Positions 25,062 through 33,593 are shown, numbered from the stretch's first letter. The stretch: DNA of 64,000 nucleotides from Humibacillus xanthopallidus (GCF_006717145.1 NZ_VFQF01000001.1:1612001-1676000); one strand, 5' to 3'. Program-made: numbers and translations. Notes: generated from the letters alone by a model not told the origin.

Positions 25062-26072
25062 TCAGGCGACGCGCTGCTGGGGCGCGGTCTCCTTCGTCTT
25101 GCCGGGGTCCTTCTCGACGATGTCGCCGAGCACGTCGTCGATGCGGGTCATCAGCTCGGGCTCGAGCTTCACGCCGGCCGCCTTGACGTTCTCGGCGACC
25201 TGCTCGGGCCGCGAAGCCCCGACGAGCGCGGCGGCGACGTTGGGGTTCTGCAGGACCCAGGCGACGGCGAGCTGGGCCATGGTCAGACCGGCCTCGTCGG
25301 CGATCGGCTTGAGGTTCTGCACGCGGGTCAGCACGTCGTCGTTCATGAAGCGCTTGATCATGTCGGCGCCGCCCTTGTCATCCGCGGCGCGCGAGCCCTC
25401 GGGCGGCTGCTGCCCGGGCAGGTACTTGCCGGTCAGCACACCCTGCGCGATGGGGCTCCACACGATCTGGCTGACGCCGAGCTCCTCGCAGGTCGGCACG
25501 ACCTCGCCCTCGATGACGCGCCACAGCATGGAGTACTGCGGCTGGCTCGAGATGAGCTGGAAGCCGAGGTCCTTGGAGAGCTTGACCCCCTCGCGGATCT
25601 GCTCCGCGGTCCACTCGCTGACGCCGATGTAGAGCGCCTTGCCCTGGCGGACGATGTCGGCAAAGGCCTGCATCGTCTCCTCGAGCGGCGTCTCGGTGTC
25701 GTAGCGGTGGGCCTGGTAGAGGTCGACGTAGTCGGTCTGGAGGCGCTGGAGCGAGCCGTTGATCGACTCCATGATGTGCTTGCGCGACAGGCCGGTGTCG
25801 TTCTTGCCGCCCGGGCCGGTGGGCCAGTAGACCTTGGTGAAGATCTCGAGGCTCTCGCGCCGCTCGCCCTTGAGGGCCTCGCCGAGGACGGTCTCGGCCT
25901 TGGTGTTCGCGTAGACGTCGGCCGTGTCGAAGGTGCTGATGCCGGCGTCGAGCGCGGCCTGCACGCACTGGGTGGCGACGTCGTTCTCGACCTGTGAGCC
26001 GTGGGTGAGCCAGTTGCCGTAGGTGATCTCGGAGATCTTGAGTCCGCTGTTGCCGAGGTATCGGAAGTCCAT
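25062..26072 (-). CDS. Aldo/keto reductase (Kv-beta/AKR6-like)
   Basis: The 336-residue TIM-barrel reductase has FRYLGNSGLKISEITYGNW at its start and the catalytic set Asp/Tyr in FDTADVYANTKAE, Lys in IFTKVYW, and His in DLYQAHRYD. The insertion SQPQYSMLWR and the C-terminal GASRPEQVAENVKA match the voltage-gated potassium channel beta-subunit-like branch. It would reduce aldehydes or ketones with NADPH. ATG 26072 is the only start that keeps the family N-terminus. It is divergent from the polysaccharide deacetylase gene. Confidence 0.9.
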   Translation of the reverse strand: MDFRYLGNSGLKISEITYGNWLTHGSQVENDVATQCVQAALDAGISTFDTADVYANTKAETVLGEALKGERRESLEIFTKVYWPTGPGGKNDTGLSRKHIMESINGSLQRLQTDYVDLYQAHRYDTETPLEETMQAFADIVRQGKALYIGVSEWTAEQIREGVKLSKDLGFQLISSQPQYSMLWRVIEGEVVPTCEELGVSQIVWSPIAQGVLTGKYLPGQQPPEGSRAADDKGGADMIKRFMNDDVLTRVQNLKPIADEAGLTMAQLAVAWVLQNPNVAAALVGASRPEQVAENVKAAGVKLEPELMTRIDDVLGDIVEKDPGKTKETAPQQRVA

Positions 26073-26163
26073 GCCACCCACCGTATGCCGCGTGGCTGAC
26101 ACCGCTCTGACCGGCTGTCTCGTCGTGCACAATCTGCCACCGGTTGGCCATGCGGGGTGTTCC

Positions 26164-27219
26164 ATGGAGTCAGGAGGGGTCACGGGTCGCCGAGGACGTC
26201 TGGTCGGACCGCCGCGCTGTGCCGGTGTGGGTCGCGCCCGCGTGGGCTGCATCGGCGCAGCGGGCGTCGTCATCGCCCTGATGCTCGCCGCCTGCCAGGG
26301 CGCCGAGCCCCAGGCGACCCCGTCGCTGACCTCGGCAACAGGCTCCGTCACGTCGTCGACGCCGATCCCCACGAGCACGGTTCCGGCCACGACCCGGGCG
26401 ACGACTCCGACAGCAGGTCCGGGCAGCACCTCCGGCACGACCACGAGACCGCTCGTGACGCCGTCGGGCACGAGACCGGCGACGACGACGTCCACGCGTC
26501 CTGCGACCAGCCCCACGTCCAGCCCCCGGGTCACCCCCTCGACGCCCACGACTGCTCCGACGACGTGCTCCATCCCGTCACGGCTGCTCGGACGGGACCT
26601 CACGACGCTCGGCACGACGCGCAAGGTCGTGGCCCTGACCTTCGACGGCGGCGGCGACAACCAAGGTGTCGCTTCGATCCTGCGCACGCTCGCCACGCAG
26701 GGCGTGCCCGGGTCCTTCTTCCTCACCGGGGAGTTCGTCGACGACTTCCCGGCGAGCGCCAGGGCCATTGCGGCGAGCCACCCCGTGGGCAACCACAGCT
26801 ACCACCACCCCGACCTCACGACGATGTCGTCAGCGGCGGTCCGCACCGAGGTGCGCTCGGCCGCCGCCCGCATCAAGGCCGTCACCGGGCAGGATCCGCG
26901 GCCGTGGTTCCGCTTCCCGCTCGGCGCTGTCGACGCCCGGACCATCGGCATCGTCAACGGCGAGTGCTACGTGCCGTTCCGGTGGACGGTTGACACGCTG
27001 GGCTGGAAGGGCACCTCGGGCGGCCAGTCCGTGTCGTCGGTCGTCGGTCGCGTGGTCTCCGCGCTCGTGCCGGGCCAGATCGTGCTCATGCACGTGGGCG
27101 CCCACCCGACCGACCACTCCACACTCGACGCCGACGCCCTGCCGCGCGTCATCGCCGAGCTGCGTGCTCGGGGCTACTCCTTCGTGACTCTCGGAGCGGT
27201 CATCGGCCCGGCGCCGTGA
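26164..27219 (+). CDS. NodB-type polysaccharide deacetylase lipoprotein
   Basis: The protein (351 residues from ATG 26164) has a lipoprotein signal with lipobox LAAC (Cys44), then a ~85-residue Ser/Thr/Pro-rich spacer, then a NodB deacetylase domain: VVALTFDGGGDN, GNHSYHHPDL with the two metal-site His, RFPLGAVDART, and IVLMHVGAH. The usual TFDDG is TFDGGGD here, a variant known in exported peptidoglycan-type deacetylases; the second Asp is displaced. A shorter start at GTG 26227 would give a more typical 23-residue signal. It probably modifies cell-wall glycan. Confidence 0.85.
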   Translation: MESGGVTGRRGRLVGPPRCAGVGRARVGCIGAAGVVIALMLAACQGAEPQATPSLTSATGSVTSSTPIPTSTVPATTRATTPTAGPGSTSGTTTRPLVTPSGTRPATTTSTRPATSPTSSPRVTPSTPTTAPTTCSIPSRLLGRDLTTLGTTRKVVALTFDGGGDNQGVASILRTLATQGVPGSFFLTGEFVDDFPASARAIAASHPVGNHSYHHPDLTTMSSAAVRTEVRSAAARIKAVTGQDPRPWFRFPLGAVDARTIGIVNGECYVPFRWTVDTLGWKGTSGGQSVSSVVGRVVSALVPGQIVLMHVGAHPTDHSTLDADALPRVIAELRARGYSFVTLGAVIGPAP

Positions 27220-27264
27220 CGAGTCGGGTGGTTCCCCCGGGCTGACAACGGGTACTCCGGCCCC

Positions 27265-28350
27265 ATGGACGAGCAGACCCGCACCGCGGCCCACCAGGAC
27301 GCTCAGGACCCTCAGGACGTTCAAGACCCTCAGGACGTTCGGGGGCGGCGAGACCCGGAGGACGGCGCCAAGCCCGACTCGTTGCGCGATCTCCGACGAG
27401 ACTCGTGGCGCTATGTCGCACGTCGGACGGTCCGAGAGTTCTCCAAGGACCAGTGCACCGACCTCGCCGCAGCGCTGGTCTACTACTCCGTTCTCGCGAT
27501 CTTTCCCGCCGCGATCGCGCTGCTCTCGGTCGTCGGCCTCGTCGGGCAGTCCTCCCAGACGGTTGCCACGATCACCTCCGTGCTCGAGCAGGTGGGCGCC
27601 GGCAGCGTCGCGAAGACGGTCGAGCCGATCCTCCAGTCGCTGAGCAACTCGTCCGGGGCCGGCCTCGCCTTTGTGCTCGGCCTCCTGACGGCCCTGTGGT
27701 CGGCGTCCGGCTACGTGTCGTCGTTCGGCAGGGCGATGAACCGCGTCTACGAGATCCCCGAGGGGCGGCCGTTCTGGAAGCTGCGCCCCCTCATGCTGCT
27801 CCTCACCCTGGTGGCCGTCGTGCTCGCCGCCGCCGTGGCGCTTGCTCTGGTCGTGAGCGGGCCGGTCGCCCAGGCGGTCGGCGACGCCATCGGTCTCGGC
27901 AGCATGGCGGTGACGGTGTGGGGCATCGTCAAGTGGCCGGTGATGGTGATCGCCGTGGCGCTCATCGTCGCGCTGCTCTACTACGCCGCGCCCAACGTGA
28001 AGCAGCCGAGGTTCCGCTGGATCAGCGTCGGAGCCCTCGTGGCCATCGTCACCTGGGTCGTGGCGTCTGCGATCTTCGGCGTCTACGTCGCCAACTTCTC
28101 CAACTACAACAAGACCTACGGCACCCTCGCGGGCGTCGTCGTCTTCCTCCTCTGGCTGTGGATCACCAACCTCGCCATGCTCTTCGGCGCCGAGCTCGAC
28201 GCGGAGCTGGAGCGGGCGCGCGAGCTCCAGGCCGGCATGCCGGCTGAGGAGTCGATCCAGCTGCCGCCTCGCGACACGACCAAGATCGACAAGGAGGAGC
28301 AGAAGCGCGCCGACGAGCTGGAGCGAGGTCGCCAGCTCGCCGACGGCTGA
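27265..28350 (+). CDS. YihY/BrkB-family inner membrane protein
   Basis: The 361-residue protein has a 45-residue charged N-terminus, then the YihY core with about six membrane segments. The conserved start of the core is DLAAALVYYSVLAIFPAAIA; later come LWSASGYVSSFGRAMNRVYE, FRWISVGALVAIVTWVVASA and YGTLAGVVVFLLWLWITNLA. Its C-terminal 50 residues are charged and cytoplasmic. The family was once thought to be RNase BN; transport is now suspected. The N-terminus contains the short repeat AQDPQDVQDPQDV. It is convergent with the epimerase gene 32 bp away. Confidence 0.9.
   Translation: MDEQTRTAAHQDAQDPQDVQDPQDVRGRRDPEDGAKPDSLRDLRRDSWRYVARRTVREFSKDQCTDLAAALVYYSVLAIFPAAIALLSVVGLVGQSSQTVATITSVLEQVGAGSVAKTVEPILQSLSNSSGAGLAFVLGLLTALWSASGYVSSFGRAMNRVYEIPEGRPFWKLRPLMLLLTLVAVVLAAAVALALVVSGPVAQAVGDAIGLGSMAVTVWGIVKWPVMVIAVALIVALLYYAAPNVKQPRFRWISVGALVAIVTWVVASAIFGVYVANFSNYNKTYGTLAGVVVFLLWLWITNLAMLFGAELDAELERARELQAGMPAEESIQLPPRDTTKIDKEEQKRADELERGRQLADG
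27307..27342 (+). repeat. 18-bp direct repeat in the YihY N-terminal coding region
   Basis: GACCCTCAGGACGTTCAA is followed by GACCCTCAGGACGTTCGG. The units encode DPQDVQ and DPQDVR and lie in the variable, charged N-terminus. Unit length and the CTCAGG core resemble those of the larger array in the HNH gene. Confidence 0.7.
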
Positions 28351-28382
28351 GTGCTCTCTCGGACTCCTCTGCTAGCCCCCGG

Positions 28383-29243
28383 TCAGGCGTTGATCGTCGG
28401 CTTGTCGCGCCAGGAGAACTCGGGCGAGTAGCCGAGCACTCGCCGCGCCTTGTCGATCGCGAGCAGCGTCGTGTGGTCGCCGATGTCGCCTCTGCGCTCG
28501 ACGTCCGGGAAGACCTCGTCGAGCAGCTCGGAGTTCGATCGAGTCATCACCGAGTCGGGTGAGGCGATGATGAAGCGGTCGAAGCCCGGGGCGTCGAAGG
28601 CCAGCGCCCTCTCGACGGCCTGGGCGCCGTCGCGTCCGTCGATGTAGGCCCACAGGTTCCACTTGCGCTCCCGGGCATCCGCGTCGAACGGGAAGGCCGT
28701 GTAGTCCTCGACGTCCATGACGTTGGAGAAGCGCAGCCCGATGATCTTGAGGTCGGGGTGCCATCGGCACAGCTCGATCGCCAGCTGCTCCTCGAGGTGC
28801 TTGACGAGGGAGTAGACCGACTCGGGCCGCGCGGCATACTCCTCGTCGACGGGGACGTAGGGCGGGGGCGTGTCGAACGGCAGCCCGAGCACGGTCTCGG
28901 ACGACGCGTAGACGATGTTGCGGATACCGAGGCGGATCGCGGCGTGGAAGACGCCGAACGTCGTGACGATGTTGTTGCGGAACGTCTCGATGTCGGGTGA
29001 CAGACCTGGGGCCGGGATGGCCGCTAGATGCACGAGCGCATCGACGGTGGCCGGCTGGTCGCCGTCCCGGGCACCGCTCAGCGCGTCGATCACCTGGCCG
29101 TAGTCGGTCAGGTCGACGCGCATGAAACCGTCGGCCCGCTCCCCCTCACGGTCGAGGTTGACGACGGTGTGGCCGCTGTCGGTCAGACGGCGGACGACGT
29201 GGCGACCGAGCTTGCCGGTGCCGCCGGTGACGGCGATGCGCAT
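28383..29243 (-). CDS. NAD(P)-dependent epimerase/dehydratase (extended SDR)
   Basis: The 286-residue protein has the Rossmann motif TGGTGKLGRHV (residues 6-16), HLAA near 72, and the SDR catalytic Tyr144-Lys148 in VYSLVK with Ser114 upstream. The C-terminus ends with GYSPEFSWRD, a typical extended-SDR closing motif. Family members act on nucleotide sugars or uronates; this one cannot be assigned further. No sugar-biosynthesis genes flank it. Confidence 0.87.
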   Translation of the reverse strand: MRIAVTGGTGKLGRHVVRRLTDSGHTVVNLDREGERADGFMRVDLTDYGQVIDALSGARDGDQPATVDALVHLAAIPAPGLSPDIETFRNNIVTTFGVFHAAIRLGIRNIVYASSETVLGLPFDTPPPYVPVDEEYAARPESVYSLVKHLEEQLAIELCRWHPDLKIIGLRFSNVMDVEDYTAFPFDADARERKWNLWAYIDGRDGAQAVERALAFDAPGFDRFIIASPDSVMTRSNSELLDEVFPDVERRGDIGDHTTLLAIDKARRVLGYSPEFSWRDKPTINA

Positions 29244-29408
29244 GAACCCTCCTGGGTCGGGGTGGGGATGAAGACGTGCTGCACGTACCCAGCCACGCTA
29301 GCCGCGGTATGCCGTGTGCTTCCTGAGCGCTGCCTGTGCACCAAGCCCGCGAGTGGCCAAGAACCCCGCGAACTGTCGTCGGTCCAAGCACCCGCGAACT
29401 GTCGTCGG

Positions 29409-29837
29409 TCAGGGAGCCGCCGCCAGCGGCTGAGGGAGCGCCGTGACGCCATCACGTGTCGCGACGTGGAATCCGAGCAGCCGGACGCCGTGGGCGCGGC
29501 AGGCGTCGATGGACTGCTGGTGCCACGCACGGTCGGCATCCGTCGGCACACCTCCTCCCGGTCGTCCGCGGCCCATGAGGAGCGACCCACTCCGGGCGAC
29601 GACGAGCGGCAGGATCATGTCGAGCAGCGCGGCCAACGCTCGGAGGTCGGCGTCGTGCGGAACGTCCGACAGGACGATGGGCAGGATGCCGCGGTGCTCC
29701 TCGTCGCACACCATGAGCCCTACACAACCGTCGGCCCGGGCCTCGTCACCGATGATGAGATCGATGACGTCGGCTGCGACGCGGCGGTCGGTGAGGGGAA
29801 TCTTCTTCACGTCCGGTGGCAGGTCCTCGAAGGTCAT
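29409..29837 (-). CDS. Orphan-family protein, copy B (paralogue of 12789-13220)
   Basis: The 142-residue protein aligns along its whole length with the product at 12789-13220 (FEDLPPD at the start; DVIDLIIGDEAR; MGRGRPGGGVP; HGVRLLGFHVATRDGVTALP near the end). No domain is recognised. ATG 29837 is chosen because it matches the paralogue's start; an ATG three codons earlier is possible. The ribosome site is weak. Its upstream region has been interrupted by the IS1595-type element 142 bp away. Confidence 0.7.
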   Translation of the reverse strand: MTFEDLPPDVKKIPLTDRRVAADVIDLIIGDEARADGCVGLMVCDEEHRGILPIVLSDVPHDADLRALAALLDMILPLVVARSGSLLMGRGRPGGGVPTDADRAWHQQSIDACRAHGVRLLGFHVATRDGVTALPQPLAAAP

Positions 29838-29978
29838 GCAGAACATCGTCGTCCCCAACGCGGATCTGCCCACCGAGTTGTCCCCAGGCTGCCGCGCCTG
29901 TGGAGAACTGATGCGAACTGCACTGCTACATATACACATTCAGACTCCACAGGTCTTGACTGGGATTAGCACATCTGT

Positions 29979-30986
29979 TCTGCATATCTGCTTAAGTGAA
30001 GTACGATATGTCCGTGGTGGGGAATCCCGTTCGGGGCGTTGACTATCCGGCGACGTACCAGCAGCTGCTGGCGTGGTTCCCGGACACCGGGGCCTGCCTG
30101 GACTATCTGTCCCGGCTGCGGTGGCCGGACGGGTTCGTCTGCCCGGCCTGTGGTCACGGGGAGGCGTGGAAGACCGGCCAAGGGTTGTGGATGTGCAAGC
30201 AGTGCGAGCGGCGCACGTCGGTCACAGCGGGCACGATCTTCCACCGGACCCGGACGCCGTTGTCCACGTGGTTCGCGGCGATCTGGTTCCTGACCTCGCA
30301 GAAGAACGGGATGTCCGCGCTCGGGCTGCAGCGGGTCCTCGGGTTCGGTTCCTACGAGACGGCGTGGGCCTGGATGCACAAGCTGCGCCGGGCGATGGTG
30401 CGCCCGGAACGGGACAGGCTCTCGGGCATCGTCGAGCTCGACGAGATCATGGTCGGCGGCGTCACCCCGGGCAGTGCCGGCGGCTACGGCGACAAGATGG
30501 CTGTGATGATTGCCGTGGAGCACAACGACATTCGCCGACTCGGCCGGGTCCGGCTCGCGGTCGCGCCGCGACCGAACACCGGCGCGTTGGTCGACTGGGG
30601 CACCAAGGTCATCGAGCCCGGATCGACGATCCGCACCGACGGCGCCCAGCACCTGCGCCGGCTCGGCACGCTCGGCTACACCCACGAGTACACGACCGGC
30701 TACAACGCCGTAGACAAGGCCAGCGTCCTGCCCGGCGTCCACCTGGTCGCCTCGCTGCTCAAACGGTGGCTCATCGGCACCCTGCACTACCGGGTCGAGG
30801 TCCACCAGCTGCCGTACTACCTCGACGAGTACACGTTCCGCTTCAACCGGCGCAACGCCAAGTCCCGCGGGCTGCTCTTCTACCGACTGCTCGAGCAGGC
30901 CGTGGCCACCGACCCGCACCCGCTCCACGGACTCCTCAATCCCGGCAAGGCGCCTATATGCGACTTCACTTAAGCAGATATGCAGA
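29979..30986 (+). mobile_element. IS1595-family insertion sequence, 1008 bp, intact
   Basis: Terminal inverted repeats match perfectly over 24 bp (left end TCTGCATATCTGCTTAAGTG..., 29979-30002; right end 30963-30986). They are AT-richer than the host. The element is flanked by identical 8-bp direct repeats ACATCTGT at 29971-29978 and 30987-30994; 8 bp is the usual IS1595 duplication. A two-base extension on each side also matches, so the boundary could shift slightly, but 8-bp duplications with symmetric ends fit best. It carries one transposase gene whose stop lies in the right repeat. Confidence 0.9.
30008..30973 (+). CDS. IS1595-family transposase
   Basis: The 321-residue protein has an N-terminal zinc ribbon (CPAC at 45-48, CKQC at 63-66), a helical linker (SQKNGMSALGLQRVLGFGSY), and an ISXO2-like DDE/DDN domain with Asp145 in VELDEIMVGG, a second Asp in IRTDGAQHLRRL, and the C-terminal VHQLPYYLDEYTFRFNRRN. 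It is full length with no frameshift. ATG 30008 is used; GTG 29996 inside the repeat would add four residues. The stop TAA is in the right terminal repeat. Alignment to other copies in the genome would show whether it is active. Confidence 0.93.
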   Translation: MSVVGNPVRGVDYPATYQQLLAWFPDTGACLDYLSRLRWPDGFVCPACGHGEAWKTGQGLWMCKQCERRTSVTAGTIFHRTRTPLSTWFAAIWFLTSQKNGMSALGLQRVLGFGSYETAWAWMHKLRRAMVRPERDRLSGIVELDEIMVGGVTPGSAGGYGDKMAVMIAVEHNDIRRLGRVRLAVAPRPNTGALVDWGTKVIEPGSTIRTDGAQHLRRLGTLGYTHEYTTGYNAVDKASVLPGVHLVASLLKRWLIGTLHYRVEVHQLPYYLDEYTFRFNRRNAKSRGLLFYRLLEQAVATDPHPLHGLLNPGKAPICDFT

Positions 30987-30998
30987 ACATCTGTTCGA
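30984..30998. promoter_or_regulatory. LexA-type SOS box at the IS right junction, upstream of the HNH gene
   Basis: AGAAC-ATCT-GTTCG contains the GAAC-N4-GTTC core of actinobacterial LexA boxes. The first three bases come from the IS end and the rest from the duplicated target. It lies about 35 bp before the likely start of the DUF222/HNH gene. Families of this type are LexA-regulated in mycobacteria, which supports the call. Confidence 0.7.
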
Positions 30999-31031
30999 AT
31001 GGAGGCACGGACTATCAACGGGGGTGGCAGC

Positions 31032-32936
31032 GTGTCGGTGCCCACAGCGCGGCGGCAGGACAGGGCGATGCCGGGTGACGAGCTGAGTTGCCGTGGAGTC
31101 TCCGACGCCGTGCTCGAGGTCAAGGACCTCGTCGACCTCTATCGACTCCGCGACTCCTCTCGCGTCGCCATGCACCAGCAGGATCTGTCCACGGCCGAGC
31201 GTGCCGTGCGCTCCGGAGTGGCAGAGCACGTCATCGGTCGACGGCTACCGATGCTCGTCGCCGAGCTGGTCGAAGCGGTCTCCGACGATGTCGTCACTGG
31301 GCGCTCGACCGATGCCGAGCAGCAGACCGATGCCGACCTCCGGGTGGTCGAGGCGGTCGAGCGGTGCAAGGCCGTGCTCGACGCCGTGGGTCTCGAGGCT
31401 CTCGCGCGGCTCCAGTGCGACATCGAGTCGAGCGAGCTGCTCCGCAACCCCGACAACGCCAACCTCGGTCGTCCCGCGGCACCGGGGTGGCTCGACCCGG
31501 CCGAGCTCACGGTGATGGAGGTGACCACCTCGACCGGGCTGGGCAGCCACGACATCCAGGCTCGGCTGGGCCTCGCGACCTGCCGCACCGCAACTGCGGC
31601 CGAGCTGCGGTCGCGACTGCAGTCCGGCCGGCTCAGCCTGCACCGGGCCTGCACGATCCACGCTGAGACGCGCACCCTGCCCGACGATGTGGGGCTCGAG
31701 ATCGTCGAATCGGTGCTGCGCCCCAAGGACGGCGCTCCCCCGTCGCCGTCGCTCTTCCGGCAGCGGCTCAGCCGGGCGTGCCTCGCCGCCGACCGGGCGG
31801 CCGGCGAGCGCCGTCGAGAGGCACGACGGCGGCGCCGCGGCGCCTTCGCCGTCATCGAGCCGGATGGTCTGGGCGCGCTCCACGTCATCAACGATGCAGA
31901 CAAGATCATTGCTGCGATGGAGCGGGTCGACGCCATCGCACGGGCCGCCCGAACCGGTGGCGACTCCCGCAACCTCGACAGCCTGCGGGCCGACGTCATC
32001 ACCGACATCCTCATGTTCGGGTGGCCGAGCACCGCCGACCTGCCCGCGCGCGACGACGCGTCGATGCCGCGGCCGGAGACAGACGCAAGTGCACCGCGGG
32101 CCGGGTCCGACACGAATGACGGTCCTTCACGCAGTGGCGATCCGAGCGGTCGAGGTGGCGCTACCCAGACGGCACCGGCCGCGGCTGAGGGGCCTGTCGA
32201 GCCTGAGGGGCCTGTCGAGCCTGAGGGGCCTGTCGAGCCTGAGGGACGTGTCGAGCCTGAGGGACGTGTCGGACCCGAGGGACGTGTCGGACCCGAGGAA
32301 GCAGGCGGGGCAGCTGCACGGGAGAGTCGCCCTGCAGGCCGATTCGATCAGCCTCGGGTCCTCGAGGACTGGTTCACCCGGCTCGGTCAGCGTCCCGCAG
32401 CCAGGGTCTGCATCGTCGTGCCCTTCACGACGGCGGTCGGCGTCACTGATGCTCCCTGTGAGATCCTGGGACATGGCTGGGTGGTCGCCGACCACGCCCG
32501 CGAGATCATCCTCAATTCCGGGTCGACGTGGCACCGGCTGGCCGTCGATACCGAGACGGGGGCCGCAGTGCGGCTCGAGACGACCTCCTACCGGCCGACC
32601 GCCGCGATGCGCGCCCACGTCGAAGCCGTGGACGGCACGTGCCGGGCCCCGGGCTGCACCGTTCCCGCCGCGCGCTGCGACCTCGACCACGACATCCCGT
32701 GGCCTCTCGGTCCGACCGACGTCGGCAACCTCACGAGCAAGCATCGACAGCACCACAACGCGCACACCCAAGGGCACTGGCGCGTGGGGCGCGACTCCGA
32801 GGGCATCGTCCGGTGGCGCACCCAGGCCGGACGCACCTACGAGACCCGGCCCAAGGACTGGCTCGACGGTGTGCGGGGGCAGTCGAAGAAGCCGGCGGTC
32901 GTGGTCCCGCTCGCGGACGATCCGCCGCCCTTCTGA
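31032..32936 (+). CDS. DUF222/HNH endonuclease-domain protein (13E12 type)
   Basis: This protein of about 634 residues has an N-terminal DUF222 domain (helical; CRTATAAELRSRLQSGRLSL, RRREARRRRRGAF) and a C-terminal HNH motif (CRAPGCTVPAARCDLDHDIP, then GNLTSKHRQHHNAHTQG) with two Cys and the catalytic His. Between them lies an 18-bp repeat array encoding EGPVEP units. The start is uncertain: GTG 31032 follows GGGGGTGGC, while ATG 30999 abuts the LexA box and would need a leaderless message. The family is multi-copy in actinobacteria and SOS-linked; its activity is not established. Confidence 0.85.
   Translation: MSVPTARRQDRAMPGDELSCRGVSDAVLEVKDLVDLYRLRDSSRVAMHQQDLSTAERAVRSGVAEHVIGRRLPMLVAELVEAVSDDVVTGRSTDAEQQTDADLRVVEAVERCKAVLDAVGLEALARLQCDIESSELLRNPDNANLGRPAAPGWLDPAELTVMEVTTSTGLGSHDIQARLGLATCRTATAAELRSRLQSGRLSLHRACTIHAETRTLPDDVGLEIVESVLRPKDGAPPSPSLFRQRLSRACLAADRAAGERRREARRRRRGAFAVIEPDGLGALHVINDADKIIAAMERVDAIARAARTGGDSRNLDSLRADVITDILMFGWPSTADLPARDDASMPRPETDASAPRAGSDTNDGPSRSGDPSGRGGATQTAPAAAEGPVEPEGPVEPEGPVEPEGRVEPEGRVGPEGRVGPEEAGGAAARESRPAGRFDQPRVLEDWFTRLGQRPAARVCIVVPFTTAVGVTDAPCEILGHGWVVADHAREIILNSGSTWHRLAVDTETGAAVRLETTSYRPTAAMRAHVEAVDGTCRAPGCTVPAARCDLDHDIPWPLGPTDVGNLTSKHRQHHNAHTQGHWRVGRDSEGIVRWRTQAGRTYETRPKDWLDGVRGQSKKPAVVVPLADDPPPF
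32183..32300 (+). repeat. 18-bp in-frame minisatellite, six full units and a partial
   Basis: Units of 18 bp begin at 32183, 32201, 32219, 32237, 32255 and 32273. Early units read close to GCCTGAGGGGCCTGTCGA (EGPVEP); later ones change to GCCTGAGGGACGTGTCGA (EGRVEP) and ACCCGAGGGACGTGTCGG (EGRVGP). The gradient of variants suggests stepwise duplication. It lies in the linker between DUF222 and HNH, where length changes stay in frame. Confidence 0.85.
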
Positions 32937-33170
32937 GCCCGAGCGGGTGTGCGCGGCGTGACCGAGAGGTGGCGGACGGCATACGGAAGCGGCGTGGCCC
33001 GCGCCAAGCGTGGTGGGCGGCTGGCACGGCCGGAACCAGCCGGTCGATGGCCGTTCGAAACTGCCCCGCGAAGCTGCCCGCGGCCCCGGAATCTTCGCGC
33101 ACGCTTGCTCGTTCACGGCGTGTGAGGATTGTGGACCCCTTTGGTCCACCACCGGCCTGAAGGGGGCATC

Positions 33171-33578
33171 GTGAGGCAGAGGAAGTACGAGGAGTTCGAG
33201 GCCGACAACGGCATTGCGCTGCGTTACAGCCGCCATGACGACGGCGGCGGTTTCGTCGAGTCACGCGCCCGCGTCGCCAAGACGGCCCACGTCGGTCCGT
33301 CGGCGTACGTCGACCGTGGAGCGATCGTCGGCGCCTACGCGCGCATCGGTTCCGGTGCGTGGATCGACGGTGGGGCCATCGTCCACGAGGGCGCGGTCAT
33401 CGGTAGCGGTGCACATGTCGGCCCCGGCGCGGTGGTCGGACGAGGCGCCAAGATCGGGTCGCGCGTCAAGATCGGCTCCGACGCCCACATCTGGGACGGC
33501 GCGCGGGTCGAGAGTGACGAGGTCATCCAGCCGTCAGCAGTGGTGCAGGCCGGCAGTCGCGGGCGGCGTGCGGCCTGA
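33171..33578 (+). CDS. Hexapeptide-repeat (left-handed beta-helix) protein
   Basis: The 135-residue protein starts at GTG 33171 after AGGGGG. From residue ~33 it is built of hexapeptide repeats with a hydrophobic residue every sixth position (ARVAKTAHVGPSAYVDRGAI, VGAYARIGSGAWIDGGAIVH, continuing to HIWDGARVES). This gives about 15 repeats, enough for a short beta-helix but without an acyltransferase catalytic His or C-terminal helix. It may be structural or metal-binding like gamma-carbonic-anhydrase-like proteins. A 7-bp hairpin (GTGGACC-CCTTT-GGTCCAC, 33131-33149) precedes it. Confidence 0.75.
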   Translation: MRQRKYEEFEADNGIALRYSRHDDGGGFVESRARVAKTAHVGPSAYVDRGAIVGAYARIGSGAWIDGGAIVHEGAVIGSGAHVGPGAVVGRGAKIGSRVKIGSDAHIWDGARVESDEVIQPSAVVQAGSRGRRAA

Positions 33579-33593
33579 GCGCGTGACCGCCCG

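Noticed and set aside
29996-30973. GTG 29996 as transposase start
   Set aside because: It would start within the terminal inverted repeat and add four residues not typical of the family; ATG 30008 fits better.
32183-32300. CRISPR-like repeat array
   Set aside because: Units are 18 bp, directly adjacent, with no spacers, and are in frame inside a protein linker.
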